Positions 7,911 through 15,481 are shown, numbered from the stretch's first letter. The stretch is DNA of 20,437 nucleotides from Alphaproteobacteria bacterium (GCA_017546885.1 JAFYRQ010000005.1:1-20437), one strand, 5' to 3'. Notes: generated by a model not told the origin, from the sequence alone. Numbers and translations are program-made.

Positions 7911-9350
7911 TTAAAGTTGTTCTATCGGAATAAAGATGGTAAAGGTTGTTCCTTCATCTTTATCCGATGTGACACGCATATTGCCTTTATGTCTGATAAG
8001 GATGTGTTTTGCAATAGCTAAGCCTAAACCTGTTCCTCTGATGTTTTTATCTTTATGGGCTTGAACACGATAAAATCTCTCGGTAAGACGACCAAGTTCA
8101 TCGTTTCCTATGGGCATACCTTGGTTATTAACAGCTATTGCAATTGCATTTCCTTCACCCACTTGATATGTTTTTGAATGAGGAACTTTGTTGGCTAAGG
8201 TAACATCTATTTTTATGGTTGTATTTTCATCACCATATTTAATCGCGTTATCACAAAGATTTTGTAATAGCTGACGTATTTGAGATTTATCTGCCGTAAT
8301 TTCAGGTACGCTGTCATCAACATTAATTTCAAAATTCATTTTTTTATCTTGTGCTTTTAAGGATAAAGCATTAACAGCATCTTCAATTATCGGATTGATA
8401 ACGATTTTTTCTTCAGGAGGATTGTCCTGATTTAATTCGATACGAGATAAAGAAAGAAGATTTTCAATTAAAATTGACATATAGTTTGCTTGTTCTGCCA
8501 TAATTTTTAAGAAATGCTTTTGAGCATCGGGATCGTCTTTTGCGGAGGTTTGCAATGTTTCGATAAAGCCCGAAATAATGGATAATGGTGTTCTTAATTC
8601 ATGACTGGCATTGGCAACAAAGTCGGATTGCATTTTTTCAACTTTCATCGCTTTAGTCATATCATAAATGGATATAACGGCAACGGCTCTTCCCTTGGAA
8701 ATCCATGGTAAACGTTTAATATGAGCATATAATTTTTTTTGTTTATCTTGTTTTTTATTTTCGTTTCCGACGTAGAAAATTAAATTTTCCGCATCGCTTT
8801 CCTGGTGTAAAACTTTTGCAACTGCATTGATAAAATTGTTTGAGTTAAAAATTTCTTCCACATTTTTTTCGGTAATGTTTTCGCCCAATAATTTGTGAGC
8901 AGAACCGTTAGCTCCCAAAATATTGCCGTCTTTGTCAATCATTAAGATAGGGTCGGGGAGTGTATCTAACACAGCCGTGTCCGAAATAGTTTGAGCTTCT
9001 AAGGTTTCAGCCTTGTTGGACCAGAAACGATGCATTTCGTTAATTGCATTTGCAATGTCCAAAGTTTCACTTTCGGTAATCTCTAAATCTTCCAATTTTT
9101 CTTGATTTTCTTGCGACAGATTAATGATATACTTTTTCAACTGTTGCAGTTCAAAAGTTAAAGGAAATAACCATACAATATTAAAAAGCACTATTGAAGA
9201 ATAAGCTATAACCGCAATATTACCCGGCAACAATCTCAATGCTACCAACATAATAAAAACTAAAGAAGAAGGAAGAGATAAAATCAGAATACGACTGGCA
9301 AAATTAGAGTCTTTTTCTATTTTAAAAAGTTTGCTTTCTCGCTTAATCAT
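7911..9350 (-). CDS. phoR: PhoR-like membrane sensor histidine kinase with altered G1 box
   Basis: A 479-residue histidine kinase. Two membrane helices near the N terminus (about 19-40 and 43-66) with almost no periplasmic loop, a linker, a PAS-like domain (about 122-230), a HisKA domain with FVANASHELRTPLS (phospho-accepting His250), the N box NLCDNAIKYGDE (364-375), the F region RLTERFYRV (421-429) and the G2 box RGTGLGLAI (438-446). The architecture matches PhoR, the phosphate-response kinase, but no response regulator or pst gene is nearby, so the symbol is provisional. Odd: the G1 box, normally DxGxG, reads VNNQGMPIG (407-415), with Asn409 at the adenine-contacting Asp position. Divergent from mutS; convergent with RNase J. 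Confidence 0.85.
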   Translation of the reverse strand: MIKRESKLFKIEKDSNFASRILILSLPSSLVFIMLVALRLLPGNIAVIAYSSIVLFNIVWLFPLTFELQQLKKYIINLSQENQEKLEDLEITESETLDIANAINEMHRFWSNKAETLEAQTISDTAVLDTLPDPILMIDKDGNILGANGSAHKLLGENITEKNVEEIFNSNNFINAVAKVLHQESDAENLIFYVGNENKKQDKQKKLYAHIKRLPWISKGRAVAVISIYDMTKAMKVEKMQSDFVANASHELRTPLSIISGFIETLQTSAKDDPDAQKHFLKIMAEQANYMSILIENLLSLSRIELNQDNPPEEKIVINPIIEDAVNALSLKAQDKKMNFEINVDDSVPEITADKSQIRQLLQNLCDNAIKYGDENTTIKIDVTLANKVPHSKTYQVGEGNAIAIAVNNQGMPIGNDELGRLTERFYRVQAHKDKNIRGTGLGLAIAKHILIRHKGNMRVTSDKDEGTTFTIFIPIEQL

Positions 9351-9371
9351 TGTATAAAACCTCTAAAATCG

Positions 9372-9399
9372 TGGACTAGAAAGAATTGTAATATATAAT
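9372..9399 (+). promoter_or_regulatory. Probable sigma70 promoter of mutS
   Basis: -35 TGGACT (9372-9377), spacer of 16, -10 TATAAT (9394-9399, a perfect match). It lies in the 85-base gap between the divergent kinase and mutS genes, with the predicted start about 30 bases before the mutS ATG. Confidence 0.5.
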
Positions 9400-9435
9400 A
9401 AGTTTAAATTTTATAAATTATAACAAGATAAAAAA

Positions 9436-12111
9436 ATGGCAGAAGATAAAACAACCGGTTTAACGCCAATGTTGGCGCAATATTTTGAGACGAAAAAAAA
9501 CTATGCGGAATATTTGTTGTTCTACCGCATGGGCGATTTTTATGAAATGTTTTTTGAGGATGCGGTTATTGCATCTAAAGCACTTGATATTACTCTGACC
9601 AAAAGAGGACAATATAACGGTGAAGATATTCCGATGTGCGGAGTGCCGTTTCATGCGTATGAAAATTATTTGGCTCGTTTGATAAGACAAGGTTATAAGG
9701 TTGCAATTTGCGAACAGCTTGAAGATCCGAAAGAGGCTAAAAAGCGCGGCTATAAAGCAGTTGTAAAAAGAGATGTTATAAGATTGGTAACCGCAGGTAC
9801 TTTAACCGAAGATAATTTGCTTGATTCCAGAAAAAATAATTTTTTACTTTGTCTGGTAAGAATGAACGATTCGTTAGGGGCTTCATGGCTCGACTTATCT
9901 ACCGGCGATTTTTATACGGAAAATATTGCGATTATCGGCAAAAGTGAAAGAGTGCAAATAAGTGCATTGCTTTCTCGTCTTAATCCGGTAGAGATTTTGA
10001 TTTCAGATTCCTATCAGCAGAATCCGCAACTGTTTGAAGTATTCAACGATTATCGTCGTCAATTATCTGTTTTACCACAAGCTCGTTTCAATAGTGAAAA
10101 CGCCAAAAGAAATTTATTGAATCTTTTTAAGGTTGAGAGTTTGGAGGTTTACGGAAACTTTAGTCGTGCGGAAGTAACTGCTGCCGGTATCCTTATTGAT
10201 TATATAGAAACCACTCAAAAAGGACAAATCCCCAGAATTGAAAGACCGATAAAAGTATATGAACATCAGGTTATGGAAATAGACGGAGCAACTCGTCGAA
10301 GTTTGGAATTGGTCGAATCTGCCTCAACAGTTCGCAACAGTTCGCTATTAAGTGTTGTTGACAGAACGGTTACGGGAATCGGTGCTCGTATGCTTTCTTC
10401 AAGAATATCGAGTCCGCTTGTTGATGTTGATGAGATAAATAAACGTCTTGATGTTGTAGAGTTCTTTATAAACGAAGAATTTATTCGTCAAGATGTAAGG
10501 TCGTTGCTAAAAGGGTGTCCTGATGTAGAAAGAGCTATTTCCCGTTTAAGTTTGGGAAGAGGCGGTCCGAGAGATTTGGCAGCGATTAAAACTACTCTAT
10601 CAACTTTACCGCAATTAAAAAATATTTTGGCAGGTGTTCGTCATAATATTGTAAAAGAAATGCCGATTGCATTATCGGAAATTACTCAAAAATTCGGCAA
10701 TCACGAAAATTTGGTGGATGAGGTAGAACGAGCACTTGCGGATGAGTTGCCTTTATTGGCTCGTGACGGAGGTTTTATAAAAGAAGGATATTATCCTCCT
10801 TTGGATGAAATTCGTAATTTAAAGCATAACAGTCAGCAAATTATTTTGCAAATGCAAGATAAATATATCAACGAGACGGGAATATCGAACCTAAAGATAA
10901 AATATAATAATGTTATAGGATATTTTGTTGAAGTTCCCGCAAAATTTGCGACAGAGATGCTTGAGAACAAAAACTTTATTCATCGTCAATCTGTCTTAAA
11001 TGCCGTTCGTTTTACTACGGTTGAGTTGACGGAAATTGAAAATGAAATCCGTGGTGCAACGGATAAAGCTTTAGCAATGGAATTGCAACTTTTTGACAAT
11101 ATGGTTGCTTTGGTAAAAGCATCTGCCGATGACATATCACGCACGGCAAAGGCAATAGCCGAGTTAGATGTCGGAGCGGCAATAGCCGATTTATCTGCCG
11201 AGAAAAAATATTGTCGTCCGGTAGTTGATAATTCTCTTGCTTTTGAAATTGAAGAAGGTCGTCATCCGGTTGTTGAAGCAGCAATAGAAGCAGAACACAG
11301 CGGAAGTTTTGTCGGTAATAATTGTAAGTTAGGGGAAGATAACAGCAATATTTGGCTGATTACCGGACCGAATATGGCAGGTAAATCTACTTTCTTGCGT
11401 CAAAATGCTTTAATTGCTGTTATGGCTCAAGCCGGATTTTATGTTCCTGCCGTATCTGCTCATATCGGAGTCGTCAATAAACTGTTCTCTCGTGTCGGTG
11501 CTTCGGATGATTTAGCAAGAGGTCGTTCAACGTTTATGGTTGAAATGGTGGAAACTGCCGGTATTTTGAATCAAGCAGATGAACGTTCTTTAGTCGTTTT
11601 AGATGAAATCGGAAGAGGAACTGCGACATTTGACGGCTTGTCAATCGCTTGGGCGGTGGTTGAACATTTGCATGAGGTCAACAAAAGTCGAGCACTGTTT
11701 GCTACTCACTACCACGAGCTTACGTCGTTGGTCAGCAAACTCAAAAAAATGTCGTTACATTGTATGAAAATCAAGGAATTTAACGATGAAGTAATCTTTT
11801 TGCACGAAGTTATAGATGGTGCGGCGGATCGTTCGTATGGTATTCATGTTGCGAAGTTGGCAGGATTGCCGAACGTTGCCGTCAAAAGAGCGGAACAAGT
11901 ATTGGATTCTTTAGAGCATGATAAGAAAAATGCCAATATTAAAGAACTTGCAAACGATTTGCCTTTGTTTGCAAGTTTGAAAGAAAAAGAAGAGGAAAAA
12001 ACTATTCAATCACCTGTGATACAGGCTCTTGAAAATGTTAATCCCGACAACTTAAGCCCCAGAGAGGCTTTGGAAGAATTATATAAACTAAAGGAGATGT
12101 TAAAATGTTAA
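9436..12111 (+). CDS. mutS: DNA mismatch repair protein MutS
   Basis: An 891-residue MutS, normal length. The N-terminal mismatch-recognition domain begins TPMLAQYF and contains the Phe-X-Glu motif in GDFYEMFFEDA (Phe35, Glu37) that stacks on the mismatched base. Connector, lever and clamp domains follow. The ATPase domain shows Walker A TGPNMAGKST (643-652), the ST...M signature RGRSTFMVEM, Walker B LVVLDEIGRGTATFDG (Asp723, Glu724) and the TH of FATHYHELT. The C terminus ends in the usual short helical segment (SPREALEELYKLKEML). It binds mispairs and, with ATP, recruits MutL. Overlaps the cyclophilin gene by 7 bases, so the two are probably co-transcribed. No sign of damage. Confidence 0.98.
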   Translation: MAEDKTTGLTPMLAQYFETKKNYAEYLLFYRMGDFYEMFFEDAVIASKALDITLTKRGQYNGEDIPMCGVPFHAYENYLARLIRQGYKVAICEQLEDPKEAKKRGYKAVVKRDVIRLVTAGTLTEDNLLDSRKNNFLLCLVRMNDSLGASWLDLSTGDFYTENIAIIGKSERVQISALLSRLNPVEILISDSYQQNPQLFEVFNDYRRQLSVLPQARFNSENAKRNLLNLFKVESLEVYGNFSRAEVTAAGILIDYIETTQKGQIPRIERPIKVYEHQVMEIDGATRRSLELVESASTVRNSSLLSVVDRTVTGIGARMLSSRISSPLVDVDEINKRLDVVEFFINEEFIRQDVRSLLKGCPDVERAISRLSLGRGGPRDLAAIKTTLSTLPQLKNILAGVRHNIVKEMPIALSEITQKFGNHENLVDEVERALADELPLLARDGGFIKEGYYPPLDEIRNLKHNSQQIILQMQDKYINETGISNLKIKYNNVIGYFVEVPAKFATEMLENKNFIHRQSVLNAVRFTTVELTEIENEIRGATDKALAMELQLFDNMVALVKASADDISRTAKAIAELDVGAAIADLSAEKKYCRPVVDNSLAFEIEEGRHPVVEAAIEAEHSGSFVGNNCKLGEDNSNIWLITGPNMAGKSTFLRQNALIAVMAQAGFYVPAVSAHIGVVNKLFSRVGASDDLARGRSTFMVEMVETAGILNQADERSLVVLDEIGRGTATFDGLSIAWAVVEHLHEVNKSRALFATHYHELTSLVSKLKKMSLHCMKIKEFNDEVIFLHEVIDGAADRSYGIHVAKLAGLPNVAVKRAEQVLDSLEHDKKNANIKELANDLPLFASLKEKEEEKTIQSPVIQALENVNPDNLSPREALEELYKLKEMLKC

Positions 12112-12653
12112 AATTTATCGGAAGTTTTTTGTTGATGTTAGGCTTGTCAATCAGTTCTGCATCGGCTTATGACGTAAAAGATCCTGAAAATACAATATTG
12201 TTAAAGCTAAAAGACGGCGATGTATTGATTCAAATGTATCCTGATGTTGCACCTAATCATGTGGCACGTATTAAAGAATTGGTTAGAGAAGGTTTTTATG
12301 ATGGTTTGAAATTTCACCGCGTAATTGACGGTTTTATGGCTCAAACAGGCGATCCGTTCGGTAACGGTACCGGAGGAAGCGGTAGAAATTTAGCTGCCGA
12401 ATTTAATAATAAACCACATTTAAGAGGAACAGTTTCAATGGCCAGAGCATCGAATCCGAATTCTGCCGACAGCCAGTTCTTCATTTGTTTTGAAAAATCA
12501 AGCTTTTTAGATGGCCAATACACCGTATGGGGACAAGTGATTTCGGGTATGGAATATGTTGATAATATCAAACGCGGATATGGTCCGAACGGTATGGTTT
12601 CTAACCCTGATAAAATAATTTCAATGAAAGTTTTATCTGATATTCAAAAATAA
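12105..12653 (+). CDS. ppiA: Secreted cyclophilin-type peptidyl-prolyl cis-trans isomerase
   Basis: A 182-residue cyclophilin with an N-terminal signal peptide (hydrophobic 4-16, cleavage likely after ASA at 19-21), so it probably acts in the periplasm on proline-containing proteins. Active-site features: FHRVI (70-74, catalytic Arg72), FMAQTGDP (77-84, Phe77 and Gln80), GTVSMARA and SQFFI, followed by FLDGQYTVWG. Residue choice matches the short bacterial PpiA/PpiB type. The ATG lies inside the end of mutS (7-base overlap) with a good AAGGAG 8 bases upstream, which fixes the start. A strong terminator follows. Confidence 0.95.
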   Translation: MLKFIGSFLLMLGLSISSASAYDVKDPENTILLKLKDGDVLIQMYPDVAPNHVARIKELVREGFYDGLKFHRVIDGFMAQTGDPFGNGTGGSGRNLAAEFNNKPHLRGTVSMARASNPNSADSQFFICFEKSSFLDGQYTVWGQVISGMEYVDNIKRGYGPNGMVSNPDKIISMKVLSDIQK

Positions 12654-12682
12654 TCGCCATATTTTAGTAAAAACAATGATAT

Positions 12683-12710
12683 AAAAAGCGGTATTTATAT
12701 ACCGCTTTTT
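12683..12710 (+). terminator. Strong intrinsic terminator after mutS-cyclophilin
   Basis: A 12-bp perfect stem (12683-12694 with 12699-12710), GC core GCGGTAT/ATACCGC, loop TTAT, A-run on the left and T-run on the right. It can work in both directions, but only the plus-strand genes need it here. Confidence 0.92.
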
Positions 12711-12740
12711 ATGTGTTTGAAAACACTATGTTTTTTTATG

Positions 12741-12768
12741 TTGACAAAGATAATCTTTAATGTATATT
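12741..12768 (+). promoter_or_regulatory. Sigma70 promoter of rplM-rpsI
   Basis: Perfect -35 TTGACA (12741-12746), spacer of 16, -10 TATATT (12763-12768). Predicted start is about 30 bases before the rplM ATG. Confidence 0.8.
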
Positions 12769-12806
12769 TAGCGAGAATTTAACAATATTTTATAAAGAGA
12801 GAAAAT

Positions 12807-13274
12807 ATGAATACTTATGCTACAAAACCATCTGACATTGAAAGAAAATGGTACGTAGTTGATGCAGAAGGTGTTGTATTGGGCCGTCTTGCAGCTGAAG
12901 TTGCAAAGATTTTGCGCGGTAAACACAAACCTAGTTTTGTTCCAAACTTGGACTGCGGTGACTATGTAATTGTTATCAATGCAGACAAAGTTAGATTAAC
13001 CGGTAAAAAATTAACCGATAAAGTTTATTACAGACATACAGGTTGGATTGGTGGTATTAAAGAAACCACTCCTGCAAAAATCTTGGCAGGCAAATTCCCT
13101 GGTCGTGTTGTAGAAAAAGCTGTTGAAAGAATGATTTCACGTAATCCTCTTGGCCGTCAACAAATGACAAAGCTCAAGGTTTATGCTGGTGAAAATCATC
13201 CTCATGCTGCTCAAAACCCTGTTGTTTTGGATATTGCAGGCAAAAACCCGAAGAATAAGAGGAGTGCTCTCTAA
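12807..13274 (+). CDS. rplM: 50S ribosomal protein L13
   Basis: A 155-residue L13, the usual length in alphaproteobacteria. Family features: [19 protein letters not shown] near the N terminus, [20 protein letters not shown] (37-56), [14 protein letters not shown] (72-85), and [20 protein letters not shown] towards the C terminus. It is an early assembly protein of the large ribosomal subunit. The start is supported by an AGAGAG tract about 8 bases upstream. Its TAA shares one base with the rpsI ATG, the classic translationally coupled rplM-rpsI pair. Confidence 0.98.
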   Translation: MNTYATKPSDIERKWYVVDAEGVVLGRLAAEVAKILRGKHKPSFVPNLDCGDYVIVINADKVRLTGKKLTDKVYYRHTGWIGGIKETTPAKILAGKFPGRVVEKAVERMISRNPLGRQQMTKLKVYAGENHPHAAQNPVVLDIAGKNPKNKRSAL

Positions 13275-13738
13275 TGACTAAAGTTGAATCATTAAAAGAT
13301 ATTAAAGTAAGTGCTGAAAAAACTGAAGTTCGCAAACCAAATCGCGATAAATTCGGTCGCTCTTATGCTACAGGTAAAAGAAAAGATGCTGTTGCTCGCG
13401 TTTGGATTAAACCGGGTAAAGGTAACATTACCGTAAACTCTAAAGATATCGATGTTTATTTTGCACGTCCGGTATTGAAAATGGTTATCAACCAACCGTT
13501 CGAAATTACAAACCGTATCAATGAATTTGATGTAGTTTGTACAGTTAGCGGTGGTGGTTTGTCAGGTCAAGCCGGTGCTATCAAACACGGTATTTCAAAA
13601 GCTTTGAATGAATATGAACCGGAATTGAGAACAGTTTTGAAAAAGGCTGGCTTCTTAACTCGTGACGATCGTGTTGTTGAACGTAAAAAATACGGTCTCA
13701 AAAAGGCTCGTCGTTCATATCAATTCTCAAAACGTTAA
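13274..13738 (+). CDS. rpsI: 30S ribosomal protein S9
   Basis: A 154-residue S9. The N-terminal extension (1-27) is typical of alphaproteobacteria. The conserved domain starts with [20 protein letters not shown], contains [21 protein letters not shown], and ends in [12 protein letters not shown], the C-terminal tail that reaches the P-site tRNA in the ribosome. AGGAG at 13260-13264 inside the end of rplM serves as its ribosome binding site. Followed by a strong terminator, so the pair forms a closed operon. Confidence 0.98.
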   Translation: MTKVESLKDIKVSAEKTEVRKPNRDKFGRSYATGKRKDAVARVWIKPGKGNITVNSKDIDVYFARPVLKMVINQPFEITNRINEFDVVCTVSGGGLSGQAGAIKHGISKALNEYEPELRTVLKKAGFLTRDDRVVERKKYGLKKARRSYQFSKR

Positions 13739-13755
13739 TCGTTTACAGGAATACG

Positions 13756-13784
13756 AAAAAGGCTGCAAAATTTGCAGCCTTTTT
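13756..13784 (+). terminator. Intrinsic terminator of rplM-rpsI
   Basis: A long palindrome with GC core GGCTGC/GCAGCC (13761-13766 with 13775-13780), extended by A and T runs on both sides. It lies 18 bases after the rpsI stop and marks the left edge of the SD-less gene block. Confidence 0.92.
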
Positions 13785-13811
13785 ATGTTTTTAGAAATTA
13801 GACAAAAACGC

Positions 13812-13840
13812 TTGATTTTTGCAATAAAATATCGTACTAT
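13812..13840 (+). promoter_or_regulatory. Promoter of the unknown 144-residue gene (TTGATT-17-TACTAT)
   Basis: -35 TTGATT (13812-13817), spacer of 17, -10 TACTAT (13835-13840). The 11 bases from 13811 (CTTGATTTTTG) recur exactly at 15481 upstream of the oligoendopeptidase gene, at the same place relative to a TAC-type -10. Confidence 0.55.
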
Positions 13841-13893
13841 CTTCATATTGAAAATCAATTATATTGTCTAACTATTAAAATCATTTGTTTGTT

Positions 13894-14328
13894 ATGGAAT
13901 TAACAAAAAAGCTTCAAATCGTTGACATGGAAAACAATCAGTTGGCAGTGCGAATCTACGATGTTGAGGAAGACCGCTTTCGTCGTATAGCGATTATTCC
14001 CGGGGATAGAGTGACTGTTGATGCCGGTGACAACCACATTTTTATTTGGCCTGTTTCGAGTGCTGAGTGCAAAGCTTATGGTGGTGTTGTCGTATATCCG
14101 GACTATACAACAGGAAAGATTGTTGAAACTGTCTATGATGAAAGTCGTTGCACAGGCGATGCCTACAAGCCTAACAAAGTTACAGTATGGAAGGACGAGC
14201 GAGGAAATCTTTTTGCCTACCGCAGGTATAAGAGGTTTACTCACTTCTCTAAGGTCGAGGTTGTGATAACCAAGATTAGCGAAGATGTTCCTTTTGAAAA
14301 TTTGTGGAATAAGGTAACTGTTGATTAG
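13894..14328 (+). CDS. Unknown 144-residue protein, no Shine-Dalgarno
   Basis: An intact frame between a clear promoter and a clear terminator. I take the ATG at 13894 as start; an in-frame TTG at 13885 is possible but has nothing to support it. The sequence before the ATG is T-rich and has no SD. The product is soluble, without signal peptide or membrane helix. Residues about 1-60 look beta-rich (LAVRIYDVEEDRFRRIAIIPG, then HIFIWPV), residues 60-105 hold YGGVVVYPDY and two Cys (55, 88), and 105-144 are basic then acidic (YRRYKRFTHFSKVEVVITK). I do not recognise a family. It is the first gene of the block between rpsI and dnaK. A small hairpin at 14333-14358 and a terminator follow. Confidence 0.7.
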   Translation: MELTKKLQIVDMENNQLAVRIYDVEEDRFRRIAIIPGDRVTVDAGDNHIFIWPVSSAECKAYGGVVVYPDYTTGKIVETVYDESRCTGDAYKPNKVTVWKDERGNLFAYRRYKRFTHFSKVEVVITKISEDVPFENLWNKVTVD

Positions 14329-14385
14329 GAACTCCGCACTTTTCGTTAAAACGGCGGAAGATTATCTGAATTGAACTTAAAATCA

Positions 14386-14416
14386 AAAAAGGTTGCAAGA
14401 GAATTGCAACCTTTTT
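14386..14416 (+). terminator. Intrinsic terminator of the unknown 144-residue gene
   Basis: A 13-bp stem (14386-14398 with 14404-14416), core GGTTGCAA/TTGCAACC, loop GAGAA, T-rich 3' side. It lies 57 bases after the stop. Confidence 0.88.
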
Positions 14417-14432
14417 CTTTTATTGCATATGA

Positions 14433-14461
14433 AAAAGGACTTTCCTAAGAATAGTCCTTTT
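14433..14461 (-). terminator. Intrinsic terminator of the small membrane-protein gene
   Basis: A 9-bp stem AAAAGGACT (14433-14441) with AGTCCTTTT (14453-14461). On the minus strand it is followed by a longer T run, so it fits the convergent minus-strand gene ending at 14502; on the plus strand it would back up the terminator just before it. Confidence 0.75.
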
Positions 14462-14501
14462 GTTGTGCAATTTGCATGTTAGCACAATTATATCTCTAAA
14501 T

Positions 14502-14819
14502 TTATTTATTTCTGAAAATAGAGATAAATGTAGTAATCACATACAAAATTCCAAAACCGCATACCAGCCAAACTCCGAGTGGCAGGTTGCCGTACGACAT
14601 AAACGAAAGCACCAATATAAACAGCATTATATACAGTAAAATGGTGTTCATCATCGCCACTACCATTTTTTTATACTGTTGTTTTTCTTTCAATGTTGCT
14701 TTTTCCGTAAATATACGGGGATGTCGATACTCCCACTGTTTAATTAAAAACAAGAAAAGCAGGCAAGTGGTCATCGTAATACCGCTAAAAATCCAAACGG
14801 CAATTCTAAGTTCTTCCAT
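14502..14819 (-). CDS. Unknown 105-residue membrane protein with three helices
   Basis: An intact frame of 105 residues. Predicted helices from hydrophobicity: about 5-26, 52-73 and 78-101, with a basic, polar stretch between the first two (EYRHPRIFTEKATLKEKQQYKK). This gives a small inner-membrane protein with a charged loop of about 25 residues; no family recognised and no catalytic motif seen. The ATG has no SD; the bases before it are T-rich, as in the other genes of this block. It is divergent from the 112-residue gene, with separate, non-overlapping promoters in the 150-base gap. Function unknown; pairing with its divergent neighbour is only suggested by position. Confidence 0.7.
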   Translation of the reverse strand: MEELRIAVWIFSGITMTTCLLFLFLIKQWEYRHPRIFTEKATLKEKQQYKKMVVAMMNTILLYIMLFILVLSFMSYGNLPLGVWLVCGFGILYVITTFISIFRNK

Positions 14820-14862
14820 AAAGCAAATAATTTAATGATTAATAATTTAGAAAAGTAGAGTG

Positions 14863-14891
14863 AAACTAACACAAAAACGAGAATGAATCAA
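14863..14891 (-). promoter_or_regulatory. Possible promoter of the small membrane-protein gene (TTGATT-17-TAGTTT)
   Basis: On the minus strand, -35 TTGATT (14886-14891), spacer of 17, -10-like TAGTTT (14863-14868). The -10 is poor by itself; the call rests on the same -35 and spacing in neighbouring genes of the block. Confidence 0.4.
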
Positions 14892-14906
14892 TATTAAAAC
14901 TCTATG

Positions 14907-14935
14907 TTGACAAAAAAAGACAAATAAGCTACATT
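14907..14935 (+). promoter_or_regulatory. Promoter of the unknown 112-residue gene (TTGACA-17-TACATT)
   Basis: Perfect -35 TTGACA (14907-14912), spacer of 17, -10 TACATT (14930-14935). An in-frame TTG at 14934 overlaps the -10, so it cannot be the start codon of the gene; this fixes the start at the ATG at 14970. Confidence 0.65.
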
Positions 14936-14969
14936 GTTTATAGTTACAAACTATAAATACAATTATTTT

Positions 14970-15308
14970 ATGATTAAATTAGCAGACAAAAGATTTCCTC
15001 ATTATGCGACATCAAAGAATGTTCCGTACGAGGCTAAGCTTCTTGCACAAATGTTCAAAGGCGATTGGTACGAGGTGGTAGCCATCGTCAAAGATGATGT
15101 TCTCTACATTGATATCCGTCAGGTAAGTGATCAATGGGGGTACATCAAAAACCAGATAAAGTCAAAGGCTGAGGTTTCGCAAGAGATTATCAATGAAATC
15201 CTTGAGGATAAGGTTTCAGCCGAGACATCTGCATACTTCCAGAGCTATCTCGAGGGGCAGGGATATCAAGACTATCTCGAGGGGGTAAACGAGCAGCATC
15301 GTAAGTAA
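14970..15308 (+). CDS. Unknown 112-residue protein with a duplicated C-terminal 9-residue unit
   Basis: An intact frame from an ATG 35 bases after its -10 and without an SD. The product is soluble and charged: a small domain (about 1-60) with EVVAIVKDDVLYIDIRQ, then a helical acidic part. The C terminus carries two adjacent 9-residue units, YLEGQGYQD and YLEGVNEQH, encoded by 27-base units whose first 12 bases (TATCTCGAGGGG) are identical (15246 and 15273), which looks like a recent tandem duplication. No family recognised. Transcribed away from the small membrane-protein gene. A perfect hairpin follows 18 bases after the stop. Confidence 0.7.
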   Translation: MIKLADKRFPHYATSKNVPYEAKLLAQMFKGDWYEVVAIVKDDVLYIDIRQVSDQWGYIKNQIKSKAEVSQEIINEILEDKVSAETSAYFQSYLEGQGYQDYLEGVNEQHRK

Positions 15309-15326
15309 TTGCGGTAATTGTTTCAC

Positions 15327-15355
15327 CAAAGGTTCAGATATAATCTGAGCCTTTG
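15327..15355 (+). terminator. Perfect hairpin after the 112-residue gene (weak T run)
   Basis: A 13-bp stem with one T-G pair (15327-15339 with 15343-15355), loop ATA. It is followed by AAAAT and not a T run, so it may be a processing or protective hairpin at the 3' end instead of a full terminator. Confidence 0.5.
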
Positions 15356-15372
15356 AAAATCCTAAAGTGTGT

Positions 15373-15438
15373 ATGCTGATACTAATTATTTCATTTCTTA
15401 TCGGCTATTGGTTCGGCAAAAAATCCAAACACCGATAG
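15373..15438 (+). CDS. Possible 21-residue single-helix membrane peptide
   Basis: A short frame, ATG at 15373 to TAG at 15436-15438, encodes a 21-residue peptide: hydrophobic LILIISFLIGYWFG followed by a basic tail KKSKHR. A strong terminator starts 5 bases after the stop. This is the layout of small single-helix membrane peptides, including some type I toxins, but there is no SD, no clear own promoter and no visible antisense RNA. It could be read on the transcript of the 112-residue gene. It may equally be chance; confidence is low because the frame is so short. Confidence 0.35.
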   Translation: MLILIISFLIGYWFGKKSKHR

Positions 15439-15442
15439 TGGC

Positions 15443-15470
15443 AGGACTTCCTTAAAGGAAGTCCTTTTTT
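15443..15470 (+). terminator. Strong intrinsic terminator upstream of the oligoendopeptidase gene
   Basis: Stem AGGACTTCC (15443-15451, extendable by TT) with GGAAGTCCT (15457-15465), short A/T loop, then TTTTT. It separates the upstream transcript from the oligoendopeptidase gene promoter. Confidence 0.9.
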
Positions 15471-15481
15471 GTGTAAAAAAC

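Noticed and set aside
9460..9690. Minus-strand frame inside mutS
   Set aside because: Lies wholly within a well-supported conserved gene; low-complexity translation without family features. The same holds for the other shadow frames in nuoL, nuoM, pepF and dnaK.
13885..13893. TTG start three codons upstream of the 144-residue gene ATG
   Set aside because: No SD and no evidence over the ATG; the ATG is the simpler choice.
14463..14485. TTGTGC/GCACAA inverted repeat near the membrane-protein terminator
   Set aside because: Only 6 bp with a 13-base AT-rich loop; too weak to call a site.
14934..14969. Upstream TTG start for the 112-residue gene
   Set aside because: The TTG overlaps the -10 hexamer TACATT and lies before the likely transcription start.
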